A stretch of DNA of 64,000 nucleotides from Apostichopus japonicus (lineage: Eukaryota > Echinodermata > Holothuroidea > Aspidochirotida > Stichopodidae). The position numbers were made by a program, and so were the translations under genes. Numbering within the stretch: the first letter of the stretch is position 1; every line of letters begins with the position of its first letter. Below, piece by piece: positions 46,451 through 59,172 of the stretch. The notes below the pieces were generated by a model that was given only the letters and a program-made list of their open reading frames with translations, made no database searches and was not told where the DNA came from. The DNA is taken from NCBI RefSeq assembly GCF_037975245.1, contig NC_092576.1:13248611-13312610 (forward strand), given 5' to 3'.

Positions 46451-49434
46451 GTACAGGAGTGAGTTGGTATGCATGCAAAATCGCTTCTCTCACAATGAAA
46501 AATCATACTTTGGAATTCTGTGAGCAAATATAGTGCATTTTGCGCTTTTCCTCTCAGAAATGGCTCAAGTACAATAGTCCATTTCTTGGGGGCGGGGGGG
46601 GGGGATGGGAGGGGGTGCTTTGATCGATGCACAGGTATTCCTGGCACAATCTAGATATGTAATCTGATAGCATGTATTTCAAATGCGGATAAAGCTTCAC
46701 CTTTTGGTCACCCATGTTCTTATCCTGGTCCATACTTGAGATATTTCTGGGCAGCGTTGATAGAAATATAGAGTCAAAGTCAAGCTTCAAGGAACATGGC
46801 TGTAGGGCTACAGCAAAAACACAGCATACAACCTGCCACAGTAGATAAACCACCCAGTATCAAGCAAACAATATATTCCTTGTGTGCTATCTCCGAAAGG
46901 ATATTCTGCCTGGCAATGGACTTCCAGGGGGAAAAACCTAGTGTCCTGACACTGGCCAAAGATATGTTAAGACAGTCTTGCTGTTGATATCTCCTTTATC
47001 AGTTTACACAGCTAGTTACGGAATCGAATATGATAATCGAGCGATGGACCGAACGGCGCCTGCGCTTACCTATATGCCACTGTTTGGTATTGGTTCTACT
47101 GTTTAAAGAGTAGTGCCCCAGAGCGTAGGCTCCTTGGCCGTGGAAACCATTTTATGGTGTCGAAGGGAGCGCGGCTTAGGGGAGGTGGGACGGGGGAGGG
47201 GTACGAACGGCCTAAACTGAAAAGAGTTCGTCTCTGATAAGCGAATGATTAAAAACCGGGCAACGTGGAGGTAGAAGATGGAGCTAGATTGTTTACGGCA
47301 CCGACTCTACTGTGGACCGCAGTTTTGGGTGAGTCTTTTCCCCGGGAATAGTTTTTAATCAGTGTGCCACACGTCGTTATTAACAGTAGAATAGATCAGA
47401 ACAGTCCGTTATTTAGATTCACTTTATTACATTTCCGATGTGTTACCAGCAGTTTTCGAAAATATCTTGCTGTTAAGTTGGTATATGGGCAATATTCATC
47501 ATAATCGGTGGCAAACCTATGTCGGTGGGGCCTCACAGGGCCCGGGGCACAGGGCGGGATGGGGGGGTGAGGCAGTGACAAATATACACCCATCTGCCTA
47601 AGCATGGTATTGATATTAATTGTGCAGTCAATAAACCAAACGGGATATCCATCTAGATATCCAGATGCGCAGTTTCTTTATTCTGCTTTCGGGCCCAACA
47701 AAACAAAAATGCGATGAAACCAGTAACGTCACGTAGGACTACTGTCTAAGGCCACTTGGAAATTTTGAATCATTGAATTGGCTCTTCAATCGAATATATA
47801 ACATTGTAGGTCGGAAACTCTGCCCACCCCAGGAGTGTAACACCCTCCAACGACCACCGCCGTATGCGAGACTAGAAAAACTGTGTATATGCCTACCCCT
47901 CAGTGGCACCATCCCTATGCATTAATTAACGTGCTGTATCAGTAGGTATATGTCTATGCATGGGGGTGCTAATTACTGTATCAGTAAATACTGTACATTT
48001 GTGTATGTGTGTTGAAGGTGTGGGGGGAGGGGGGCTATAGAATATAGTAAAAGTATGCTACGTCTCTGGACTGTTATATAATAAGTAAATTGATGGTAAC
48101 GTAAGCTCATCGGTGTATGCAAGGGCCTAAATATTAATCGTAATCCATGGCTTTATATAAATCGTAACAACGTACACAAAAAAAAAACACGTCTTCGTTT
48201 AACTTCAGTACCATTTGTCTTCACACATTTGTAATACGTTGTAAACAGTGCATTATTTCAGGCTATAAAACATATATGTTTACCCTTGGAGCTTTATATT
48301 GAACTAACCTAATGCATGACATTACGGTGTTAGACTAACCAACCAATTTTATTGATGAGCCACAGATGTTTTATATGGTACAAATACAAATACAACCTGA
48401 ACTGGTAACAGTGTTTTCGGAAAATGCCGTCCCACTCATCGCTTGTCGGAATATTCCACTATTAGGTAGGGGTCTAATGTAATTGTGTACAATCTAACAC
48501 AGTCGTTGTATTGTCGTTCTCGAAGTATTTTGGAAAGGATACTTCACATTACGAGCCTACGTTACCTTAGTAAATTAATAATATTGATATTAATATCAAT
48601 TCCTAACCTACGCCAACCTTTTGCTATTGTTAAATTCAACGCCAACCTATTTTCGAATGGTATAGTCCAAAATAAAACAACCGGCGACGAATGTGACATG
48701 ATCCTTTTATATCGAGATGTAATACATATTTTATAAGTTAAGTTGTTTAAAACATCCTACCGGGTATATAACCCAGTTTTAAAGGCCTATACTCTATACC
48801 CAGTGTACATGGCCCGCGTGATCAATGCTGCTCAAGTACTCTAATCGGACAGAGGGTAACATTAGACGTTCATAAACACCAAATAAGGTAGGCAACGATG
48901 GTCGCGACAAGTCTTGTGTACAGCTATCCACGGTATATGGATACGTAGTCAATCGACAGCCAGTGCGTAGTAGAAACAGGGTGCAACACATCCATGTTTC
49001 AAATCAAGGGTAAACTGTAGTAGGCCTATGACTTCCGGAGGTCCCTTTTCGATGAGGTTTAAATTGGTAACTGGTTCCACGAATGTATTGAGCGATTAAA
49101 TTTCTCGAGGGAGATACTGTTTATGCGTTAACATCAGTGGAGTGCTTTGGATTTCAAAGATGGGGAAGGAGGGGGGGGGGGGCAAATAACAAAATCCTGA
49201 CTATAAATAAGGGTCTATATTAGCAGCTCCAATCGCAATGTTGTGCTAATGAATACTTTGTGTGAGGACGGAAACAGAGACCGAGTGGTGGTAAATTTTG
49301 TGATCAAATTCTTCTACCGCTGAATGCAAAAATCCCCCGACTTAATCATTCCCCCCCCCGAATGAAGATGGGAGATTTCGCACACAGTCCCCTCCCCACC
49401 AAACCACACCCCTTGCGCACGCCAGTGATACATA
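46451..49434. other. Intergenic sequence without a supported gene
   Basis: Contains a G-run tract at about 46591-46620 and a GC- and CpG-richer patch at 47040-47350. I list no coding sequence; a weak candidate first exon at 47278 is reported as a finding. Confidence 0.4.
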
Positions 49435-49786
49435 CGGAATGCCATATGTATCAAAAATGTCCAAAAAAATATAAGCATGTCCAAATTTATGTAAACATAT
49501 CGAAACTAATAAAAGTATGTCCAAAAATAATATGAGCAAGCCCAAAATAATGTGAGAGTGTCGAAAAATTATATGAACATGTCGAATGTAACTGCTAACT
49601 TCATCTTTATAATGAACATTTTGGCATTTGAATTCACGCCATCTGTTGCAAAATATCCAAAAAAATATAGGCATGTCCAAATTTATATAAACATGTCGAA
49701 AGACTATATGAGCATGTCCAAAATATTAAATTAATATTATTTTGGACATGCTTATATTAGACATTTTTGATACATATGGCATTCCG
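49435..49786. mobile_element. MITE with TA target duplication
   Basis: CGGAATGCCATATGTATCAA at the left end is matched by its reverse complement at the right end (TTGATACATATGGCATTCCG, ending 49786). The inverted repeat continues inward with small differences to GGACATGC. The dinucleotide TA flanks both sides (49433-49434 and 49787-49788). The interior is a run of about 24-28-base sub-repeats around the word CATGTCCAAA or CATGTCGAAA. TIRs plus TA suggest a Tc1/mariner-type non-autonomous element. No transposase. Confidence 0.7.
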
Positions 49787-49788
49787 TA

Positions 49789-50702
49789 GATACAATTTGG
49801 GTAATCACTATACACGACAACGTGATTGCATTTAACCTCAGCATTCTTACATTATGAGCCCTGCCGGGGTGTACAACAGTCCATTGTAACGCAACACGGA
49901 TGATGAATACCAAATAACAAAAGTACCGTTTTTTCTTTCGTTTTTTAAAGGCCTCTTTTAAGATGCCGCATTGCATTTTATTCTTCGTGTTGTACTGCAT
50001 GGCCTACACATGTCGCCAGTACTATAGTGGCCCTGTACACTTTCAGCAACTTGAAGCCTTACAATTTTATGGTTTCAAGTACCATTTCCCGTGCGAAGCA
50101 AATACAGTTTAAGTATCGATCGGGTCGTAAACACAAACCAATAGATGGCTGTGTGTTTTGATTTGGACTATACCATTTGATAATAGGTTGTCATCAAGTA
50201 TAACCTTGGTTAATACGTTGGCATAAGTTGGGGATTTCAGTCGGTTTTTTTTCATTTATTTAAACCATGGTTGGTATTGTATTATGATATATATTACTGT
50301 GTTAATGGTACGACAACAAATATTAAAAAAACACGCCTCTCTTAATAGTGGAATGTAACATTGAGGCTGGGAACCCTAAAAAAAAAAACCTTTTGTCTGC
50401 TCTACGTCATGCTTGAATAGAAAGATCCAGTTTGGTCGATGATGCATTAGAGCTCTATTCACGAACCGATAAACAGGATTTGTAGTTCCATGATATAACT
50501 AAGAGAGAGTGACCGACTTTGCTAACATCAGAAACTTCGACAACTATAGTGGGAAACGCGTAGAGAACACCAAACTCTTCCTACGTAGGCCTAAGGTAAG
50601 TTCAGAAGAAATAGTATAGGTTCTTTATATTTATACATTTAAAGGTGATGAACAGTAGAGTCGCCAAACTCTTATGACGTAAGTTCGGAAGAAATAAAAT
50701 AG
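49789..50702. other. No recognised feature
   Basis: AT-rich intergenic sequence; no gene seen. Confidence 0.5.
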
Positions 50703-50769
50703 GCTTATATATATATATATATATATATATATCTATATATATCTATATATATATATATATATATATATA

Positions 50770-50815
<46 letters not shown>

Positions 50816-50923
50816 GATGTTCACTTCCGCAAATGTGCTCAATACATAGAGTAGAGCAAAATATAATTTAGTATACCTATACTGTATCTTACTACATGCT
50901 TTAAGTTATCGTATATATAGGTA

Positions 50924-50994
<71 letters not shown>

Positions 50995-51062
50995 TATATA
51001 TATATATATATATATATAATATATTTAATTATATATATACATATACGTATATTTTTATATAT
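50703..51062. repeat. Compound (TA)n microsatellite
   Basis: Several long TA tracts broken by short spacers between 50703 and 51062. Confidence 0.95.
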
Positions 51063-52064
51063 TATAATTGTTACTGTAATACAGTGTATTTACATATTCT
51101 CTTTTTGTGTCATTGATACAATGCTAGGGCGATATATAGATAAAAGTGTATATAACTAAATTACAGTTGGTTGAATCAGTGAGCTACTAGTTCCATGGTT
51201 GAACAGTCTGCCAATTGGGTTGAACAAATAAACTGTACACAGGCAGGCCTATCGTCTATAGGCTATGACGTCACTCATCGAGAATTTGCTCAATAGCCGA
51301 TTTACAAAGCCAACATGATGAGTGTGGTGTGCCTTTTCACTATACTCAAAGGCTGGGAACAATGTATTAGGCGAACAAGTTGCGTAACCTGTCTATATAT
51401 ACTCATTGGTATATTACAGAAAGTGACTCCTACCATTGGATTGATAAGGGTTTCTTGTGTCTTGCGTCTAGTGATTAAGGATGTCCTGTAACTGCGAACG
51501 GATACTTGGAAAACTCCATACACACAGCCTTAAAGATCTGCTGTATTGGCTCCAATTATAGCACGCTAATTAGGTATGAAAGTTTTGTGATTACGTAATC
51601 GACCTGCCGCGGTCGTAGATCGATACAATTAGCCTGCATAGCTTCTTAACACCTTCAGGCTCTTTGTGTAGACACTGTGTGGAAATATATTCATGTCTAC
51701 AGTGTAGTTAATAATCAAACCGCGTTCACACAGAGACCCTCGTACAAGAGAAAATAGGTAAAAAAGATGTCATTTTACGAAAAAGGGTGGTCGATTACGT
51801 AATCTCAAGAAACTTTCCACGATAGCGCGCTATAGTTGGGGTCTATACAGCAGACATTTAAACATTACGGTGACCCATGCATACCATTGTTTTCCGTTTA
51901 CTGGGAAAGTCGTTACTAATTAGATACAGTATATATAACAGCGCATGCGCATACATGGCTGTCACCATACGGTTACTTATTTTTTTACGAGCGTGAGTTT
52001 CCCCGTAGAGTATAGTTAGCTACATCAGTTTCGTGTTCTTACTGCCATGATGTGTATAGTCAGC
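51063..52064. other. No recognised feature
   Basis: Intergenic sequence; no gene or repeat recognised. Confidence 0.5.
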
Positions 52065-52066
52065 TA

Positions 52067-53208
52067 CACTGTAAAAAAAAAAAATCTGTAAATTAACAGA
52101 AACGATTGGAAAAAAAAATCCAATCGATTCCTGCTATTTTTACAGACAATCTGTAAAAAGGAATTAACTGGAAAATAATGTTTTCTTTTTGCATATTTTT
52201 CCAGTTAAACGTTTTACAAGAACATTCTGTTAAATAGATTAACATAAAAAAAATCTGTTTTCTTTTAGCAGTTTTCTCATGTATACTTGACTGAATTCTT
52301 CTGATAAAATTACAATGTATGCCTGTTTGTTTACAGACACGTTTATCGCGTTTTACTCCCCAATTCTGTCGTTTTACAAGGTTTCGATGTTAATTGTTCA
52401 GTGAGTTTACAAAAGCGTTAAAATCGTTAAAATTAAAATTTATGTCTGCATTTTTACAGACAGCATTAACGCGTTTTACTTGGAAATTCTGTTTTTTACA
52501 AGATTTTGATGTTAATCGTTCAGTCAATTTACTTATTTCTTCTGATAAATTCAAATTTATGGCTTTTTTTTTACAGACACTTTTAACGTTCTTTACTACC
52601 AAAATATGTCCTTGAACAAGTTTTTATGTGAATTCTTAATGATTTATCATCTGCGTAAAAAATGAAACAAAAGTGTGGAAATTTGATATTGACCATTAAA
52701 ATAAATTGATGGGTTTTATCTGTCTTATAGTTTACGGCAAGGTTTCTACAAAAAGAAAGTGCATACTTAGGGAATACGACAAAAATACACTGTAGAAGTA
52801 CGTTGAAAATGTTCATGTTTATTTTCACCCTTTATTTACACAACTTCTTCATTCATCTTGGAGTGCAGGTCTTCCCCAAAAACATGAACATACAAAGGTG
52901 CTTTAACCTATCACTTTTTAATCATTTGTCTAAAACTAAAAGCTTCTTAAATAGATACTAGAAACACGAACCTCAATTTTAAAGCAACAAGCAGAGAACT
53001 TATAATCTTCAACACTGAAACAATAATTCTACTTTTCAACATTTGAGAAAATACTTGTGACTTGATATCACAAACTTCAGGCCAAGGCAATTATACAAAC
53101 CAGTTACAAAAGTCTGTATAGGGACAATAAGAGATACAGGTTTTGCAACTGTTCTGAAGAGGAAACTTATGTTAAAAAAGTCTGTAAGCTGACAGATATT
53201 TAACAGTG
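52067..53208. mobile_element. Non-autonomous DNA transposon, 1.1 kb, TA-flanked
   Basis: The left end CACTGTAAAAAAAAAAAATC and the right end, which reads CACTGTTAAATATCTGTCAG on the other strand, form imperfect terminal inverted repeats flanked by TA (52065-52066 and 53209-53210). Between 52290 and 52620 it carries about three copies of a unit near 120 bases, each with a form of TTTTACAGACA followed by a TTTTACT-type segment. There is no transposase frame. Confidence 0.6.
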
Positions 53209-53210
53209 TA

Positions 53211-53872
53211 GTTGGGACAAATTCCTAACGCTAAATATCTCTCTAAACTGTCCGCCCCACGACATGCCTCAAAGCATTCGTATTGACAGTACATGCAGTT
53301 CCTAAATGTTATCTGATAGAAACATGATATTCATACTGTTTATACGGACACTAACGGGTGCTCTGCAGCGAACATATAGTACAGTGTAGAAAAAAAATCG
53401 CCCAGTGTAGTAGGCCTAAGCAAGAATATTGTCGTTACCGTCCTAAGTCTTAGTAGAACAATGTGATTGTGTTCAGTCAACTATATGTTACACTACTGGT
53501 TAGCCCACCTACAGTAATTCCAGCTGAGAACTGTTGCAATGCCTTTGTGCTAGATAGTAAAGTTCCTGAAAATGAAATCGGACTGTTTACCGGAATAATA
53601 TGCAATTATTTGTTTTCATTGGCATAACGTATATAGTCTAAAGTGTTTTTGATACATTTATGACAAGTGACTTTGGAAGAGCAAAAAAAAAAATAAACAT
53701 ACACACTCGTACACACCGGCATACACGTCTGGTATATTTTACAATAAGAGCGAAATAAGGAAGGAAGTATTTTGTTTCGATTGAGGGTGTGCAGGTTCAC
53801 GCTCTTATCCGTTTCACCTTCCTTTTTTTGTTTTTTCTTTCTCGTCTTCTTCTTCCTTTACTTAACACCCAG
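53211..53872. other. Region upstream of the scramblase coding exons
   Basis: No coding exon recognised. The last 55 bases form a strong pyrimidine tract ending CAG at 53872, which suggests that this is intron and that a non-coding 5' exon lies further upstream, position unknown. Confidence 0.45.
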
Positions 53873-56800
53873 GCTACGACTGTTGAACTTATCTATCCTG
53901 TTTGAATTGCCTTTTTCAACGTGAGCTTTATATATATATCCCGACCATGGCGAATACTCCACAGTTTGGTATGACAGGTATAACAGCGGTGACGTCACCC
54001 CCTGGTATGGCCCCACCGACCCTTCATGTCCCTGGTGCGGTGTTATCTTGGATGGAAAAACCTTCCGTAAGTAATTTATGATTCCCAAAAAAATAATTCC
54101 GCACTTGCGTTTAGTTCTATAATATCATTCCGATCGATGGCTGAGAATAAGTCATGAACCCCTGGCCATTGGTAAGTTGTCACACCCACAGAAAAAGTGT
54201 GCATAATTCAACCAATCCCACCCGAGGCACTACCGCGGGCGAAATTTGTTGATTCCCTATCGGGTTCAATTCAATTACAGATTGTTCAGCCAATCAGATT
54301 GCTCGTTACGTCAGCACCAATACTGACCATCGCTTGGCAATTGGAAGTTCGAAGACATAAAACTGAATAACACACTGACACTTAATTAAGTCTATAGTTA
54401 TGGGGTTTCCCTTCAATCGCCTTAACTTTGAACTTTTAATGCTTGGATCATATGTTGACATTACTTATGATACATAAGCTATTTCCATTGGGTTGGTGTT
54501 TACGTTATCTAAGATTCGTGAGCCGTTCTATTGAAATAGGAATTCGTTTCGTGGGATAGGTACACTAAAATTAACTTCACGACGCGCGTTCACGCGTCTT
54601 GAATGAATATACGCAAAACAGTTCAGTCTGCAGTATGATACATTTCCGTCACTGCAATGTGTACACAGCATTAACACACATAGGCCTACAGCGCATGTGT
54701 GATGCACCCCTGTAAGAAACTTTCACTGTGCCATGTTATCGATTAATGCCTTCACAGAAAACTTCGATCAAGCATCGATAGTTGATCACACAATCATAAC
54801 AAACTAGTGTGCTAAATATGTCCTAACCAATTCAAAGATACGAAAAGCTTCGTGTAATGTTGAACGGGTATATCTTCGTTGCAACGAATGGATGCAGACA
54901 AAGTGAAGGTTTCTATGGTGATGATCTAACTCTTTCGACCAATCATAAGCGACTATTTACATATAATTGCAAACCTGTTTGTGTGTGTGGGGGGGGGGGG
55001 GGAGATAACTAACAGTTATCTCAAAGGTCCCCATGTGTACACCTGGGTGAAGAGAGGCAGTGGAGATAAAGTGCCTTGCCCAAGGATTCAACGTATATCT
55101 GGTCAGGGCTCGAACCTGCAAACCTTAGATCACAAGTCCACTGCCTTAATCAGCTAAACAGCGCCCAATGAACAGTTAATCTGACAGGTCCCCATGTATA
55201 CACTGTGAAGAGAGGCAATTGAGATAAAGTGCCTTGCCTTGCCCAAGGACACAACGTAATGTTCTGGCCAGGACTCGAACCTGCAAACCTTATATCACAA
55301 GTCCACTGCCTTTACCACTTGACCACAAAGCTCTCAACATATTCTAAGCATACTGGTGAATGTTTCCATTCAATTCCTACATGTGGGTTTTGAGAAGAAA
55401 AAGAAAACATCGTTCGGACACATTCCAAACCCACTGTGTAAACTTGAAGCAAACAGGTGTGATATCAGAGAAGCAAAAAGACCAATTGGTTGTAATGAAG
55501 AGTTTAAAAACTTGTCTAAGTCGCTTTCGACTTTCATTATGATAATATTGATTCACTCAATCTCTTCTGTGGATCTGACTAGTGGTGGGTAGGTTGCACC
55601 ATTCCCCCACCTCTCCACTCCCCTTAAATATATATTAAAAACTTACAAATTGTTATTTCCCAAAGTCCTTGCGTGTAGACCTAATTTGCAGTCTAAAAAT
55701 GAATATAATCCACAATGCACCATTTCACGTCTAAAATGTTACTTGTCTTGCGGAGGCTAACCACCAGACCAACCCCCAGACCCCCCCCCTCTCTCTCTTT
55801 CCCATCAATTTTAATGGAGTGTTATATGTTTTCTTTGCAAACAAATTCGGCGAAGTTGAGATTCAACTTCCTCGTTCCTGTTAAGAATTGAAAGAGGTTA
55901 TAAAAGGGGGAATTACCCATTTTTATTTAAGACTGCGTTTTTATTTGTTATTTAACTATTTTAGCTATTCCCCCTCCCCCCAAAGCCACTACTGATATTG
56001 TTATTACTTCGTTGTCGCTTCCTAGGCAACCATGGGTTGTCCACCAGGACTGGAGTATCTCAGTCAACTTGATCAAATCCTCGTCCATCAACAAGTTGAA
56101 TTACTGGAGGTTTTCACCAACTGGGAAACGCCAAACAAATATCAAATGAAAAATATTCTCGGTCAACAGGTACGTATACGTTGTACAGTATATACTTCAT
56201 CTTAGGAGGTATATAATACAGGTGCAGGGGTATGTGGGGTGCATACCCCGTACACCCTACTCTACACAGTACCCTCCCCGCCCACACCCCAGTCTACAAC
56301 TCTACACAATCTAACGAAAGGTCGTTATTAGCACAACTTTGTGTAGACCTGTATGTTTGTATATATATATATATATATATATAGATATATCTTTTTATAT
56401 CTATCTTATTGGCTAATATTCCTCAGGAACCACTATTTCACGTGTATTTCACGTGTATTTATCCACAAATCAACTGGACAACATCTTTGTATAAGATTAT
56501 GTTACCAAATAAGATTATTTGTGTGTCTTGGATTTAAAAAAAGCAGGAATGGAACTACCTGTCTCGAGAAAATATGATAAATATAGACCACTGTACAAAT
56601 TAACGAACTGCGTAACAATGTAGTTTCATAGGTGACTAAAGAGGTTGTTGACAACTTCAAAGAGCAGCGTATGATTTGTATGTTTATCCCAGTAACTTTG
56701 GCAAAATCAATATCAAAAATATACGATAACCTCACTTTTGAAGTTTTTTCACTGTTCTTGATTTTCCGACTCGTTACGATTTTCATTTATAATGAAAATC

Positions 56801-56943
56801 GTAATGAGTTGGAAAATCAAGAACAGTGAAAAAACTTCCAGCCTCCACCGGGATTCGAACCCGGGCCTCCCGCTCTGTACGCGGACACCCTAACCACTAG
56901 GCTATGGACGCTGATTGTATGTCCAGAGGTTCGAAACCGGTAA

Positions 56944-57018
<75 letters not shown>

Positions 57019-57455
57019 TCTTTTTATATTTATCTTTTTTTTTTCTTAATTTAATTTAGATTTTTTTCGCTTTCGAGGAGTCAGAAGAATGCATGCGTCA
57101 ATGTTGTGGTCCTAACAGAGGCTTCGAGATGCACATTGTGGATAATATGAATCAAGAAGTCATGAAGGTCTCCAGAGAATTCAATTGCTGTGCGGGTGGC
57201 TCATGTTGTGCTGAATGCGGTGATGGCGAAGAATACGCCCATAAAGTCACTGTAGAGGCCCCGCCGGGCAACCCTATCGGCTATGTTCTTCAAAGGTATA
57301 TATGTTATACTCAGAAAGGATGATATCACGTTTTAAGAACAGTGCCACATTTAAGATATTCTATCGAAGACAAGGCTGTTCTCAGAAAATTTGTTTACAG
57401 GGGGATTTATCACTGTACTGTTGTACTATTGTATACCCATAGAAAATATATAAGG

Positions 57456-57518
<63 letters not shown>

Positions 57519-59141
57519 CACCAATGCATGTTTATCGAACACGGATACGCAATCAATTACGTAATGTCATTTTTAGGGTAGAAATAAGGGCGGATACAGA
57601 TGGATGACTAAGTTACCACCACCCCCCACCCTATCTCCCCACTCATTTTTTTTTGGGGGGGGGGCAACCTGTTGTAAAGGGACAATTTTGTAAATTATAA
57701 AAATAAAAGTTGAAAAGTAATGAGAAAAAAATTCGGCCGATTTGACCGAACTTACATTGTAAATATGCCATAGGCTTTATCTCTCTGGTTGTTTAGAGCT
57801 GTAAATACTTTAAAGCCTTTTAGCTTCCCGTTCGGACTTTCTTTCCCAATGTACAAGAACTGCTGAAGGTTCGGTCTGTGAAATCAATAGGGAGCGAACA
57901 GGCAGGGATAGCGTTTTCGTGTGTGAGGCGTATTTAAAGGGTGTGAAGACTCGCGTAAAAAAAAAAACGTCTAATGCCGGTAAACTGACCTAATTTCGAA
58001 TGAGGTGTAACAGAAGTGTTAGACACCACCATCGATCCCAGAAGAAAATACAAACACAACTTGCTACCGTCGGTAATTAGACACTAGTGTACAGTCTGTA
58101 CATACAGCTGCGGTCAATACCCACAGCACAGTATACAAACGATACAGCGATGGACATCTCAGGTCCAGCTAAAGATAACAAGGTATCACATTTCATTACT
58201 GTCTGCATTTTGTAGCGACAAGAGCAAAACTTCACTAGCAAGCAACGGAAAGTTAAATTTTTCAGAGCGCGGCACGCGGTTTGGGGCGAGTCTTCATTGC
58301 CTTTAACAACTGGCTCCAGAATACGACGTCAACAGAGAAGCTGGCTCATATAAAGCAGTAGTTGCCATGTACATACGGACCCATTCACACACAGACAGAC
58401 AGACATTGTAAACAATACAAGGAACTACACCTTCGATGAGTGATGCGAACATCGCTGTTTGATGAAAAATCTGCCTATTTCTAGAAAATACCAAAAATTT
58501 GTGGGGATTTAGACCAGATTCATCTCATGAAATGTTTAGAAAAATAAAAGGAAATTTTGATCGGATATCAATTCCGTACAGTTGTCTGGCATGTCAAGTA
58601 CTATTTCAGGGTCTAAAATATGATACAAATTGTTAATTATTTGCAAAGTATTTCCCTATTTTGCAGTTATTGTCGCATTACTGATAACTATCCTGTTTAC
58701 TCATTTCATAAAATAGCCTTTAGGCTGTTGGAAATTGGATAACACAAGACTCAATGAAAATATATCATTAATTTGATTCAGTCCTAAATTTTGCTTGTTT
58801 TTTTTTCGTTCTGCAGGAAAAGCTTCTGCAAGCCTCATTATGCGATTCTGGACGAAAATCGTGAAACTTTGCTTAAAATAAGAGGACCATACTGTACCTG
58901 CCAGACAGTTTGTTGCACCGATGACGTGGAATTCCAAGTAAGTATTTCTCCCCCAGAACTACCAATGTGGGGATGGATGGACTTCAAACTGGTTCTACAC
59001 CTATAACGCATTTTTATAATATGCGGGATCTCTGGACTGCTTCTTTAAGGTTTAATGATGTCATGTCCTATAGTGTAGTATGATAAATTCCATGTTATTG
59101 TTTATTCATGATCCATTTTATGAAATTCTAATTCCTTACCG

Positions 59142-59172
<31 letters not shown>

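Larger units (their letters stand above)
56170..57059 (+). other. Scramblase intron 2
   Basis: Donor GTACGT, acceptor TTAATTTAG. Contains a TA tract at 56359-56391, the fold-back hairpin, the tRNA-like sequence and a second TA tract at 56948-57015. Confidence 0.8.

Noticed and set aside
46554-46987. Overlapping frames on both strands near 46.5-47.0 kb
   Set aside because: Neither strand shows a motif or convincing splice sites; the minus frame runs into a poly-Pro stretch encoded by a G-run.
53928-53942. TATATATA just before the scramblase ATG as a TATA box
   Set aside because: It is only about 5-18 bases from the start codon and downstream of a good splice acceptor, so it cannot serve as the core promoter for this start.
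58150-58182. Short ATG frame ending before GTATCA in intron 3 as an alternative first exon of scramblase
   Set aside because: It would join exon 4 in the wrong phase and meet a stop soon after.
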